64,000 nt of DNA, taken from Amycolatopsis antarctica (GTDB lineage: Bacteria; Actinomycetota; Actinomycetes; Mycobacteriales; Pseudonocardiaceae). The DNA lies in contig NZ_NKYE01000009.1 of NCBI RefSeq assembly GCF_002262875.1, positions 186,001 through 250,000 on the forward strand. Direction: 5' to 3'. The translations under genes and the position numbers were made by a program. Positions 45,348-53,904 of this stretch are shown here, one piece after another. How positions within the stretch are numbered: position 1 is the first letter of the stretch; each line of letters begins with the position of its first letter. The notes below the pieces were generated by a model that worked only from the letters and a program-made list of their open reading frames with translations, had not been told where the DNA came from and did no database searches.

Positions 45348-45983
45348 ATGAGCCGCGAGAACGGTCCGGACAACCCGATCCTGCGCCGGGTGTACGCGCT
45401 CGCCGGGGTAGCCGATGCGGAACGCGTCTACGACGAGTGGGCGGGTGACTACGAACGCGACACGGTGGGTGGCATGGGGTACGCGGCACCGGTCGTGGCC
45501 GCGGCCAGGCTGGCCGAGTTGGTGCCCGCCGGTTCCTCGGTACTGGACGCCGGCTGCGGCACCGGGTTGGTCGGCTCGGAGCTGGGGCGGCTCGGCTTCG
45601 GCACCATCGACGGTCTCGATCTCTCCGTGGAGATGCTGGCGGAGGCGGCGGTGAAGGGTGTCTACCGGTCGCTGCGCAAGGCCGATCTGACCGGCGGGGT
45701 ACCTGCCGGGCACGGGCCGTACGAGGCGGTGATCTGCGTCGGCACCTTCACCTACGGGCACTTCGGTCCCGCCGTGCTGGACGAGTTGCTGCGGCCGCTG
45801 GTGCCCGGCGGGGTGCTGGTGGCGACCGTGCTCGACGACGCCTGGCAGGCGATGGGGTTCGCCGGGCACGTCGACGCGCTGCGTGCCTCCGGTGCCGCGC
45901 GCCACGTGGAGGTACGGCACGGCCAGCCGTACCACCGCACCGAAGACCTCACCTGCGCGCTGCTCGTGCTCGAGGCCGCCTGA
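45348..45983 (+). CDS. Class I SAM-dependent methyltransferase, 211 aa
   Basis: Motif I is VLDAGCGTGLVGSELG, then IDGLDLSVEMLAEA and RPLVPGGVLVATVL; the N-terminal AERVYDEWAGDYERDTVGGMGY is typical of a small-molecule methyltransferase group (Methyltransf_25/ubiE-like). GGAGG 5 nt before the ATG fixes the start. It may be read through from the kinase 104 nt upstream, but no functional link is evident. Confidence 0.85.
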   Translation: MSRENGPDNPILRRVYALAGVADAERVYDEWAGDYERDTVGGMGYAAPVVAAARLAELVPAGSSVLDAGCGTGLVGSELGRLGFGTIDGLDLSVEMLAEAAVKGVYRSLRKADLTGGVPAGHGPYEAVICVGTFTYGHFGPAVLDELLRPLVPGGVLVATVLDDAWQAMGFAGHVDALRASGAARHVEVRHGQPYHRTEDLTCALLVLEAA

Positions 45984-45984
45984 C

Positions 45985-46905
45985 TCAGCGCCGGGCAGCC
46001 GATGCGCGGACGGCCCTGGCCGTCACCACGCCCCGCCATTCCAGCGTCGCCGCCGGTCCCGGCGCGGTCCAGGCGATCGGCCAGCCGCCGTCGTCCTGTT
46101 GTGCGGCTGCGAGCACGTCGAGATGCGCCTCGACGGCCCCGGCGGGGAACAGCGCACGCCACCGGTCGTCCGGCAGCGGTGCCAGGTCCACCGGGGTCAC
46201 CCCGTAGCCCTCGGCCGGGTGGAGGTGGAAGAAGTCCATTCCGGCCAGCCCTTCGGCGATGGTGCGGACGTGCGCGTCGGCCCACTCCCGGTCCGGGGTG
46301 TGTTCCAGGTAGCGCAAGGTGTTCGCCAGCGAGTGCCCGTCCAGGGTGCCCTCGCCGACGGCGCGGTCGATCCCGGCTTTGCAGTAGGCGTCCGCGCTGT
46401 CCAGCCAGGTCGAGGACGCGCCCAGCAGCCGCAGCCGCGCCACGATGTTCGCCGTGGGGTTGATGCCCGCCGGAAAATCACCGTCGCCCCAGTGGTCCGC
46501 GCGTGGTGCCTCGGTGATGGTGTCCAGCACGATCGGCAGCCCGCCGCCGGGCTCGGCGACCGAGTCCAGGAACGGCAGCAGCGCGGTGGCGAACCGCAGG
46601 CCGCGTTCGCGTACCCCGGGCTCGCCCCATGCCGCGCGCACCGCCTGCTCGGCGGCTTCCAGTCCGAAGTCCACGGCGAGGGGCTGGCTCGCGGCGGCCC
46701 GCACGTCGGGTTCGAGCGCGTGGCCGAGGCCGCCGTCGTCGTTGCGGTAACCGTCGAGCGCGTCGAACACGGCGATCGCGCCGGGGCCGGTGGCAGGCCC
46801 TGCCTGCAACGCGGCCAGCCTGCGTTCGAGCAAGCGGGCAGCGGTGCACATGAATTCCCCGGCGAGGAGGAGATCGGGACTGTCCACAGTGGAGTTCGAG
46901 GTCAT
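45985..46905 (-). CDS. Alpha/alpha-toroid (prenyltransferase/squalene-cyclase-like) protein, 306 aa
   Basis: Two Gly-Gly-containing motifs at either end (GYRNDDGGLGHALEPD and QQDDGGWPIAWTAPG) and repeated helix pairs resemble the QW-repeat fold of terpene cyclases and prenyltransferases. The catalytic DxDD of cyclases is not seen, so the fold call is weaker than usual and the function is unknown. ATG 46905 has TAGGCT 7 nt upstream (plus strand 46913-46918), a leaderless promoter. A palindrome near-copy sits at its N-terminus. The next gene downstream on + converges. Confidence 0.6.
   Translation of the reverse strand: MTSNSTVDSPDLLLAGEFMCTAARLLERRLAALQAGPATGPGAIAVFDALDGYRNDDGGLGHALEPDVRAAASQPLAVDFGLEAAEQAVRAAWGEPGVRERGLRFATALLPFLDSVAEPGGGLPIVLDTITEAPRADHWGDGDFPAGINPTANIVARLRLLGASSTWLDSADAYCKAGIDRAVGEGTLDGHSLANTLRYLEHTPDREWADAHVRTIAEGLAGMDFFHLHPAEGYGVTPVDLAPLPDDRWRALFPAGAVEAHLDVLAAAQQDDGGWPIAWTAPGPAATLEWRGVVTARAVRASAARR
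46882..46894. repeat. Palindrome variant GTCCACAGTGGAG, copy 6
   Basis: One mismatch. It lies at codons 5-8 of the toroid-like gene; the coding strand reads TCC ACT GTG GAC = Ser-Thr-Val-Asp. Confidence 0.65.
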
Positions 46906-46953
46906 GCCGGTCAGCCTAGGAGATCCCGAGGGCGGACGGCTTGAACGGAACGG

Positions 46954-47682
46954 TCACCGCCAGCCGAGGAACTCCCGCGGCGTCGCGCCGGTCAGCTCGC
47001 GGAAGTCCCGGCTCAGGTGCGCCTGGTCGGCGTACCCGGCACCGTGCGCGAGTTCCGCCAGACCGGATGCCGCCGCCGCGCCGCCGATGGCCCGTTCCAG
47101 CCGGGCGATCCGCAGGTACGTCGCCGGGCCGTAGCCGACCGCCACGGTGAAACGGCGCCGTAGCTGGCGTTCGCCCACACCGAGATCACCCGCGTCGAGA
47201 TCGGCCATCGCCTCGCCCACCCGCGACGCCCCGCCGCGCAGCCTGCCGACGAGCCGGTCCACCGCCGGGTCCGGGCCGGAACGCACGTGCCCGGCCACGA
47301 TCCCGGCCAGCGCGGACGGATCGGTGAGCAGCCGGTCGGTCGCGGTCCGGCCCGCCCGGCCCCACAGGTCGGTGAGCCGCACCCGCCGGTCGCGCAGTTC
47401 GTCGGCCGCGACACCGAGTACGCGCGCAGCGTTGCCGGGACGGAACCGGATGCCATGGATCGGCCGCCCCGGCGCGATCTCGGAACGCCAGGGAGCGGTG
47501 TCCGGTCCGGCGACGAACACCCGGCCGTCGCCGACGATCAGATCCAGGCAGCCGTCCGGCACGATCGTGCGGGTGGAGCCGGTGCCGGACCAGAGGCAGC
47601 GGACCAGGTCCCGTAGCGCCTCCGGTGGCGGGAGTTCGCGGTACACCCCGTCATGATGCGCTGTCCCGCGACGCCCTGTCAT
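46954..47682 (-). CDS. AraC-family transcriptional regulator, 242 aa
   Basis: The C-terminal 100 residues carry the two AraC helix-turn-helices (VGERQLRRRFTVAVGYGPAT and LAELAHGAGYADQAHLSRDF), ending RELTGATPREFLG. The N-terminal 120 residues form a small sensor domain (IVPDGCLDLIVGDGRVFVAGP, the group often named DUF6597). ATG 47682 is assigned by reach; GTG 47646 (VYRELPPPE) is a serious alternative. It is 47 bp from the divergent WYL regulator, so the two may share control. Confidence 0.88.
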   Translation of the reverse strand: MTGRRGTAHHDGVYRELPPPEALRDLVRCLWSGTGSTRTIVPDGCLDLIVGDGRVFVAGPDTAPWRSEIAPGRPIHGIRFRPGNAARVLGVAADELRDRRVRLTDLWGRAGRTATDRLLTDPSALAGIVAGHVRSGPDPAVDRLVGRLRGGASRVGEAMADLDAGDLGVGERQLRRRFTVAVGYGPATYLRIARLERAIGGAAAASGLAELAHGAGYADQAHLSRDFRELTGATPREFLGWR

Positions 47683-47729
47683 CCGGATCGAGGACGCCAG
47701 GTGTCCGCGATGGCTGGCATCCTGGGCCG

Positions 47730-48698
47730 GTGACCACGAGCATGCCCGCCCGGATGCTGCGCCTGCTCTCGCTGTTGCAGTCGCGGCGAGAGTGGCCGGG
47801 CACCGAGCTGGCCGAACGACTCGGTGTCACCGGGCGCACGGTGCGCCGGGACATCGGCAGGCTCCGGGAACTCGGCTACCCGGTCGACGCCACCACCGGT
47901 ACCGCGGGTGGCTACCGCCTGGCCTCCGGTCGGAACCTGCCGCCGCTGCTGCTCGACGACGACGAGGCGGTCGCCGTGGCCGTCGGGCTGCGCACCGCCG
48001 CGGAGGGCAGCGTCAGCGGAATCGAGGAGACCTCGGTCCGGGCGCTGGCCAAACTGGAGCAGGTGCTGCCGGCGCGGCTGCGGGCCCAGGTGGCCGCGGT
48101 CGGCGAGGCCACGGTGGCGGTACGACCGCGCCGGGGTCCACTGGTCGATCCGGCCGTGCTCGCCGTGCTCGCCCGGGCCTGCCGCGACCACGAACTGGTC
48201 GGCTTCGGTCATCGCGGGCGCGAGGGCGCGGTCACCGAGCGGCGGGTGGAGCCGCACAGCTTGGTCACCCTGCACTCCCGCTGGTACCTGCTCGCGTTCG
48301 ATCCCGGGCGCGAGGACTGGCGCACGTTCCGGGTGGACCGCCTCGACCGGCCGGCCACCACGCACCGGAGATTCACTCCGCGGGAACTGCCCGGCGGGGA
48401 CGCGGCGGCCTTCCTCGCCCGCTCGCTGCCCGCGGCGCCCTACCCGCACACCGCGCTGGTCACCCTCGAGGCACCGGCGGAGGAGGTGGCGGCCCGGCTG
48501 CACACGCCGGTGCCCGGCCCGCTGGAACCGGCGGACGAACACCGCTGCACGGTGCGGCTGGGAGCCGATTCGCTGGATCTGGTCGCGCAGTCGGTCGGTG
48601 TGCTCGCCGCCCTCGGCACCGGGATCACCGTGGAGGCGTCCGAGCGGGTGCGCGAGCGGCTGCGGATCGCGGGCCTGCCGGGCTCCGGGACGGCCTGA
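47730..48698 (+). CDS. WYL-domain transcriptional regulator (YafY type), 322 aa
   Basis: The N-terminal DeoR-like winged helix is LAERLGVTGRTVRRDIGRLRELGYPV followed by the wing TGTAGGYRLA. The WYL domain (about residues 140-225) has HSLVTLHSRWYLLAFD and DWRTFRVDRL. WYL domains bind nucleic-acid or nucleotide ligands. GTG 47730 has the -10-like CATCCT 6 nt upstream. It might control the PLP enzyme downstream through the dyad at 48752. Confidence 0.9.
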   Translation: MTTSMPARMLRLLSLLQSRREWPGTELAERLGVTGRTVRRDIGRLRELGYPVDATTGTAGGYRLASGRNLPPLLLDDDEAVAVAVGLRTAAEGSVSGIEETSVRALAKLEQVLPARLRAQVAAVGEATVAVRPRRGPLVDPAVLAVLARACRDHELVGFGHRGREGAVTERRVEPHSLVTLHSRWYLLAFDPGREDWRTFRVDRLDRPATTHRRFTPRELPGGDAAAFLARSLPAAPYPHTALVTLEAPAEEVAARLHTPVPGPLEPADEHRCTVRLGADSLDLVAQSVGVLAALGTGITVEASERVRERLRIAGLPGSGTA

Positions 48699-48751
48699 GA
48701 CCGAGCGCGAGCGGCCGCGGTGCCGGTGCGCCGGTGGGCCGCCCCGACGGG

Positions 48752-48772
48752 GCACGCAAGAATCTTGCGTGC
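48752..48772. promoter_or_regulatory. 9-bp inverted repeat upstream of the PLP enzyme
   Basis: GCACGCAAG (48752-48760), AAT, CTTGCGTGC (48764-48772). It lies 54 nt past the WYL gene stop and about 40 nt before a TACGGT box (48813-48818). No U-tract follows, so an operator (GCAAG-n3-CTTGC is the sort of dyad bound by Lrp/AsnC-type proteins) seems more likely than a terminator. Confidence 0.5.
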
Positions 48773-48862
48773 GGAAGGGCGGATTCTCAAACGCGACCAC
48801 CGGCGGTCGTTCTACGGTCGGTGGGTACCGAAACCGAGTTTTCCGCCCCGAGGAGCGTGCCC

Positions 48863-49873
48863 GTGCCGGTTCCCGACAGCTCGCCAGACCAGTCCACTGT
48901 GGACCCCGCCATCGCCGTCCGTGTGCAGGGGCCAGGGGACGGAACGGACCTCGACCTCGACCGGATCGAGCGGGCGTGCCGGGAGATCGACCCGGTGTTC
49001 CGGGACAGCCCGCAGTTCTTCGACGAGAACCTCGGCGCCGAACTCGGGGCACGGGTGCTGGTGAAGGTGGAGACGCTCAATCCGCTGCGCAGCTTCAAGG
49101 GCAGGGGCGCGGACTTCCTCGCCCGATCCGCCGGTCCCGGCACCACGCTGGTGTGCGAGTCGACCGGCAACTTCGGCCAGGCCGTCGCCTACACGGCCAG
49201 GTCACGGGGCCTCGCCGCCGAGGTGTTCGTCCGGACCGGCCTCAACCCGGTGAAACTGGCGCGGATGCGGACCTTCGGCGCGACCGTCCACGAGATCGAC
49301 GACGGCCGGGAGGAGGAGCGGGCACGCGAGTTCGCCGGGCTCCGGGAGAACCGCGTCTTCGTCGAGGACGGGCGGGAGACGGCGGTGGCCGAAGGCGCGG
49401 GCACGGTGGGCGTCGAACTGCTCACGGCGGGCCCGGTGGACACCGTGGTGGTGCCGGTCGGTGACGGGGCGCTGATCACCGGCATGGCGCGCTGGATCAG
49501 GGCACACGCCCCGACGACGCGGATCGTCGGCGTCTGCGCGGAGGGGGCCTCCGCCATGGTGACGAGCCTGCGCGACGGCCGTGCTCGCGCCGTCGAACCC
49601 GACACCATCGCCGAGGGCATGGCCATCCGCGTCCCGGTGCCCGCGTCGATGGACCGGATGCGGGTGCTGGTGGACGAGGTCGTCGAGGTGGACGACGCCG
49701 CGATGCTCTCCGCGATGCGCACGGCCCTGCGCACCCTCGGCCTCGTGCTCGAACCGGCCGGGGCGGCGGGCCTGGCCGCGATCGCCGTGCACGACCTGCC
49801 CGGCGACACCGTCGCGACGGTGCTCACCGGGTCGAACATCCACCCGGACCTGCTGGCCGGTCTCGCCGGCTGA
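48863..49873 (+). CDS. PLP-dependent threonine/serine dehydratase-family enzyme, 336 aa
   Basis: Fold type II PLP enzyme: the Schiff-base Lys is K79 in NPLRSFKGRG, the substrate/phosphate loop is ESTGNFGQA, and the Gly-rich phosphate cup is PVGDGALITG. LEPAGAAGLAAI and TVLTGSNI near the end are typical of threonine dehydratase and serine racemase relatives. No ACT regulatory domain is present, so a catabolic enzyme is likely. GTG 48863 is chosen for AGGAG 7 nt upstream. A palindrome copy sits at its N-terminus. Confidence 0.88.
   Translation: MPVPDSSPDQSTVDPAIAVRVQGPGDGTDLDLDRIERACREIDPVFRDSPQFFDENLGAELGARVLVKVETLNPLRSFKGRGADFLARSAGPGTTLVCESTGNFGQAVAYTARSRGLAAEVFVRTGLNPVKLARMRTFGATVHEIDDGREEERAREFAGLRENRVFVEDGRETAVAEGAGTVGVELLTAGPVDTVVVPVGDGALITGMARWIRAHAPTTRIVGVCAEGASAMVTSLRDGRARAVEPDTIAEGMAIRVPVPASMDRMRVLVDEVVEVDDAAMLSAMRTALRTLGLVLEPAGAAGLAAIAVHDLPGDTVATVLTGSNIHPDLLAGLAG
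48892..48904. repeat. Palindrome GTCCACTGTGGAC, copy 7
   Basis: Exact copy at codons 11-14 of the PLP enzyme gene; it reads TCC ACT GTG GAC = Ser-Thr-Val-Asp. Confidence 0.8.
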
Positions 49874-49916
49874 CGGCCGATCGGCGGATGGGCCGGAACC
49901 GGCGGACAATCGGACG

Positions 49917-51380
49917 ATGCGTTGCCTGGTCACCGGTGCCACCGGCTACATCGGTGGTCGTCTCGTACCCCAGCTTCTCGCCGAGGGGCACGAGGTCCGC
50001 TGCCTGGCCCGCGATCCGGCCAAACTGCGCGACGTGCCGTGGGCGAACCACGTCGAGGTCGTCCGGGGCGACGTCCGCGATCCGGAATCCATGGCGGCCG
50101 CGACGGCCGGGATCGAGGTCGTCTACTACCTCGTGCACTCGCTGGAGAAGCAGTCCTTCGCCGGACTGGACCGGCAGGCCGCACTGATCACCGCCGAGGC
50201 GGCACGGGCCGCGGGCGTGGGCCGGATCGTCTACCTGGGCGGCTTGCGTCCGCGGGACGACGAGCCGCTGTCCGAGCATCTCGCGTCCCGCGCCGAGGTG
50301 GGGGAGATCTTCCTGCGCTCCGGGGTGCCGACCGCGGTGCTGCGGGCGGCGGTGATCCTCGGCTCCGGCTCGGCGAGTTTCGAGATGCTGCGGTACCTCA
50401 CCGAGCGCCTGCCGGTGATGGTGGTGCCGAGGTGGGTGCACAACCGCGTCCAGCCGATCGCCGTACGCGACGTGTTGCGGTATCTGGTCGGGTGCGCCGA
50501 GCTGCCGGAGGCGACGAACCGGACCTTCGACATCGGCGGCCCGGACGTGCTGACCTACCTGGACATGATGCGCCGGTACGCCGCGGTCGCCGGGCTGCCG
50601 CCGCGCCGGATGCTCCCCGTGCCCGCGCTGACTCCCCGGCTGTCCTCGCACTGGGTCAACATCGTCACGCCGGTGCCGCGCGCCATCGCCGGGCCGCTGA
50701 TCGATTCGCTGGTGCACGAGGTCGTCTGCGGGGAGAACGACATCGAGAAGTACGTGGCCCCGCCGGAGACGGGCCTGCTCGGCTACGAGACGGCGGTGCG
50801 GTACGCCCTGGCCAAGGTGCGCGACGCGCAGGTGGAGACTCGGTGGTCCGGCGCGTCCGTCGCGAATGCCCCGGCCGACCCCCTGCCCAGCGACCCCGCC
50901 TGGTCGGGCGGCTCGGTCTACACCGACGACCGGGAGGCTTCCTGCACCGCCGACGTCGAGCTGTTGTGGCGGGTGATCGAGGGCGTCGGCGGCAGCAACG
51001 GCTGGTACTCGTTCCCGCTCGCCTGGGCGGTGCGCGGCTGGATGGACCGGCTCGCCGGTGGCGTCGGGCTTCGCCGTGGCCGTCGCGACCAGCAGCGCCT
51101 GCAGCTCGGTGAGGCGGTGGACTGGTGGCGGGTCGAGGAACTCGACCGCGGCACGCTGCTCCGGCTGCGGGCGGAGATGAAGGTGCCCGGCGGGGCGTGG
51201 CTGGAGATGCGGGCCGAGGCGCGGCCCGGCGGCGGTTCGGTCTACCGCCAGCGTGCGGTGTTCCTGCCGAAGGGACTCACCGGGCACGCGTACTGGTGGT
51301 CCGTCGCTCCGTTCCACGGCATCGTGTTCGGCGGCATGGTGCGCAACATCGTGCACTCGGCGGAGCGCGCTGCCGACTGA
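49917..51380 (+). CDS. NAD(P)-binding SDR fused to a DUF2867 domain, 487 aa
   Basis: Residues 1-240 are an atypical SDR with the Gly-rich motif CLVTGATGYIGGRLVP and the VVRGDVRDPESMAAA and YYLVHSLEK elements; no Tyr-x-x-x-Lys active site is evident, as in NmrA/YbjT-like proteins. The C-terminal 160 residues (VYTDDREASCTADVELLWRV, GLTGHAYWWSVAPFHG) match DUF2867. ATG 49917 has GACAAT 6 nt upstream, suggesting a leaderless start. The function is unknown; a redox sensor or small-molecule reductase is possible. Confidence 0.85.
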   Translation: MRCLVTGATGYIGGRLVPQLLAEGHEVRCLARDPAKLRDVPWANHVEVVRGDVRDPESMAAATAGIEVVYYLVHSLEKQSFAGLDRQAALITAEAARAAGVGRIVYLGGLRPRDDEPLSEHLASRAEVGEIFLRSGVPTAVLRAAVILGSGSASFEMLRYLTERLPVMVVPRWVHNRVQPIAVRDVLRYLVGCAELPEATNRTFDIGGPDVLTYLDMMRRYAAVAGLPPRRMLPVPALTPRLSSHWVNIVTPVPRAIAGPLIDSLVHEVVCGENDIEKYVAPPETGLLGYETAVRYALAKVRDAQVETRWSGASVANAPADPLPSDPAWSGGSVYTDDREASCTADVELLWRVIEGVGGSNGWYSFPLAWAVRGWMDRLAGGVGLRRGRRDQQRLQLGEAVDWWRVEELDRGTLLRLRAEMKVPGGAWLEMRAEARPGGGSVYRQRAVFLPKGLTGHAYWWSVAPFHGIVFGGMVRNIVHSAERAAD

Positions 51381-51593
51381 GAACCACAGCCGTCACCCGA
51401 TTGGGTCAAGTCGGGCGCTGTCGCGCCATTCGCGGTAACGGGAACCTTGATCGCCGCGAGTTCATGGCGACGCGCTCGCACGCGGCGCTCGCCGTGGGGG
51501 CGCATCCATTCCGACGCCGGACCGGCGATCCGGCCCAGCTCCCGTCGGGGGGTGCTGGGCCGAGCCCGTATTCCGCTCCGGCGAGGAGTCCGC

Positions 51594-51716
51594 TCAGTCC
51601 GAGCCGGGCCGTTGCGCCCGGGCGTCCGCGGCTTTCCTGGCCCGGTTGAGCGCTCGGCAGCCGAATCCCGCACCGAGCACGGCGGCGAGGAAGATCGCCA
51701 GCCAGAACCATTCCAC
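51594..51716 (-). CDS. Small single-pass membrane protein, 40 aa
   Basis: The frame encodes one membrane helix at the very start (VEWFWLAIFLAAVLGAGFGC) followed by a basic tail (RALNRARKAADARAQRPGSD). A near-perfect ribosome site, GGAGG 4 nt before the GTG, and GC-rich third positions support it. Proteins of this sort are widespread in actinobacteria as anchors or small regulators. The family is not recognised. The flanking 51381-51593 shows no gene. Confidence 0.6.
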   Translation of the reverse strand: MEWFWLAIFLAAVLGAGFGCRALNRARKAADARAQRPGSD

Positions 51717-51779
51717 GGCGCCTCCACCGACATTCGCCCGCCGGCCGCATCGGCACGGCGGCGTCCGCCGCGCCGGGCG

Positions 51780-52730
51780 TTAGCGTGCCGCGAGCCAGGA
51801 CCGGTACCACGCGATGGTGGCATCGATCGCGTCCGGAAGGGGAGTCGGGGCGAGCCCGAAGTGCGTCTCGAAGGCCGACGAGTCCATGATCTGACCCTCG
51901 GTGTGCTGGTAGAACAACTCGCGGTACGAGTCCATGAACTTCTCGCCGAACGGGCCCCAGGGCAGCGCATCGGGCAGCACCCGCACCTGGAGTGGCTTGC
52001 TGATTTGATCGCCGATGATGGCGTGCATCCGGCGGGTGGTGATCGCGGGGGCGGTGGGCAGGTGCCAGACGCGGCCGTCGCCGTCCGGGCGTTCGCCGAG
52101 CGTGGCCAGGCCGCGGGCGACGTCGCCGATGAAGGTGTAGCTGTGCGGCAGGTCGATGTCGCCCAGTGCCAGTACGGCATCGCCGGTCAGTGCGCCGGGG
52201 AAGGCGGCCGCGCCGAGCGTCGAGTTCAGGACGCCGGGGCCGAAGTAGTCGGCCGCCCGGCCCATCGTGACGCTCACCCGTCCCTCGCGGTGCGCCTCCA
52301 GGTAGCGCCGGTCGAGTTCCGCGCGCATCACGCCCTTGGCCGAAGTGGCGTTCCAGGGCGTCTCCTCGGTCATCGGCACCCCGCCGGTCGGACCGTACGG
52401 GTACAGCGTGTCGACCAAGACCAGCCGGGCTCCGGCCGCGGCGACCGCGTCGAGGATCGTCTTCTGCAGCACGGGCATCGCCTCCACCTGCAGGTGGTAC
52501 GCGACGTTCACGCAGTGGTAGACGACGTCGGCGCCGCGTACCGCCCGTGCGGCGGCGGTGGGGTCGCTCAGGTCCGCGGTCACCTTCGTGGCTCCGGGCA
52601 GGCCGTCCGAGGCCGGGCCGCGGTCCACCGTCCGGACGCGGTGGCCGCGGGCGAGCAGTTCGGCGGCCAGCGTGGACCCGGCGGGTCCGCTGCCGAGTAC
52701 GACGTGCAGATCGGGACGGCCGCTGTTCAT
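51780..52730 (-). CDS. NAD-dependent epimerase/dehydratase-like SDR, 316 aa
   Basis: It begins LHVVLGSGPAGSTLAAELLARGH, an NAD(P)-binding Rossmann start, followed by VTADLSDPTAAARAVRGADVVYHCV and LVLVDTLYPYGP (the catalytic Tyr-Lys pair is not obvious). Members of this group act on sugars or small ketones. GAGGAG 5 nt before the ATG fixes the start. A dyad operator lies 40 nt upstream. Confidence 0.83.
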   Translation of the reverse strand: MNSGRPDLHVVLGSGPAGSTLAAELLARGHRVRTVDRGPASDGLPGATKVTADLSDPTAAARAVRGADVVYHCVNVAYHLQVEAMPVLQKTILDAVAAAGARLVLVDTLYPYGPTGGVPMTEETPWNATSAKGVMRAELDRRYLEAHREGRVSVTMGRAADYFGPGVLNSTLGAAAFPGALTGDAVLALGDIDLPHSYTFIGDVARGLATLGERPDGDGRVWHLPTAPAITTRRMHAIIGDQISKPLQVRVLPDALPWGPFGEKFMDSYRELFYQHTEGQIMDSSAFETHFGLAPTPLPDAIDATIAWYRSWLAAR

Positions 52731-52769
52731 GGCAACTCCTCGAAATCATCGTTAGGATCGGTAGCTTGC

Positions 52770-52784
52770 GTTACAAGTTATAAC
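52770..52784. promoter_or_regulatory. Operator candidate upstream of the SDR gene
   Basis: GTTACAA-G-TTATAAC is an inverted repeat with one mismatch per arm, in an unusually A/T-rich patch 40 nt upstream of the SDR gene on its template side. It resembles TetR/HxlR-type sites. No regulator gene is adjacent; 52801-52943 holds no gene I can support. Confidence 0.45.
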
Positions 52785-52943
52785 ACTAGCTAATAGTCGT
52801 CACAATGCTTGTGGGCAAGGGTTATCGACGAGCGGGGTCGGGGGCGCGATGCCGGGGATGGAGTCGCGAGACGGGCGAGGTGTTCGTCGGCCTTGCGCGA
52901 GCCGTACGGCCACGCCGGTGCGGGAGGCCGGGGTGCGGGTGAT

Positions 52944-53429
52944 TCAGGAGCGGCGGGGCCGCGAGCCGCTCGGGTCGAGTGCGGCACCGGCGGAGGCGAC
53001 CCGCCGTTCGATGGCGCGCAGCGTGGAACGGATCTCCGCGATCGCCTCGTCCAGCTCGATATTGGACCGCCGGGCCGCCGAGGCGAGATCCATGCGGTCC
53101 CGCATCACGCCGCTGAGCAGTTCCTGCTGGCGCTGGGGAAGCAGCCGCATCTCGTCGAGGGCGATGGCGTTGAGTGCCGCTTCGCGGAAGGCCTCGCGGC
53201 GCCTGCGGCCGATCTTGCGTGACATGCCGTCGAGGAGCTGCTCGCGCAGACTCCGGCCGGTCGGGTCGGTGTCGAGCTGATCCCAGTCGAGGCGTCCGAG
53301 TATGTGCCGGACGTGCCGGTCCACCTGCGACCTCGATCGCCGCATCGCGTGCACCAGGTTCCAGGCGACCATGAGCATTCGCTCGGCTACCGCGTCCCGC
53401 GCGCTGAGTGGACCGTTCTGGACTGTCAT
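52944..53429 (-). CDS. Small helical protein with sigma-region-4-like C-terminus, 161 aa
   Basis: The protein is almost all helix and highly charged. The C-terminal third (LLPQRQQELLSGVMRDRMDL, then ASAARRSNIELDEAIAEIRS) loosely follows the region 4 pattern of ECF sigma factors (LPxxQrevllLr...sxxEiAexlgi...vk). Region 2 is not convincing, so it may be a truncated or specialised regulator. ATG 53429 has TAGAGT about 10 nt upstream. The call is tentative. Confidence 0.5.
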   Translation of the reverse strand: MTVQNGPLSARDAVAERMLMVAWNLVHAMRRSRSQVDRHVRHILGRLDWDQLDTDPTGRSLREQLLDGMSRKIGRRRREAFREAALNAIALDEMRLLPQRQQELLSGVMRDRMDLASAARRSNIELDEAIAEIRSTLRAIERRVASAGAALDPSGSRPRRS

Positions 53430-53904
53430 GGCGGGATCGACTCTACGACCCCCTCCCTCGCTACGCCGAACGGCCGCCGGTTTCCGCGGCTGGTTCGGCG
53501 TATGCGCACGCCCGCGGTACGGCGGCGGGTGACGGTTCGTGTCCGCCGAGCGGGCGCATCGCCTGCCTGTCGGGCCCGCATCCTCGATGGCTCGCCACTC
53601 GATCGTGCGGTCGGTGCCGCGACCCGGCCAGTGACTGCGTTCAAGCGCCGGTTCCCGTCCGCCGGGCTACCTGAGCCGCCGCTCGCTTCTGACCAGCGGA
53701 TCGCGGGCGGAAGGGGGGCTGACGGCGTTCGACCATGCGTTCGTCGTCGGCCATTGTGCGGCTACCGGATTGCTGCAAATGATTCACTCAATGGTGGGGC
53801 ACCATGTGGCAAGATTCCCTCCGATCGTGAATCAGTCGTGACAGTGCGTTACCTGTAGGGGAGTCCCTGCGGGGACGTGAGCATTCGGGAGAGGACATCG
53901 CCCC
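53430..53904. other. Intergenic region before endonuclease I
   Basis: About 475 bp. I see no gene with a ribosome site and coding bias. It contains one dyad, ATGGTG-GGG-CACCAT (53791-53805), about 100 nt before the endonuclease start, in a relatively A/T-rich patch that may be the promoter region. Nothing else is recognisable. Confidence 0.45.
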
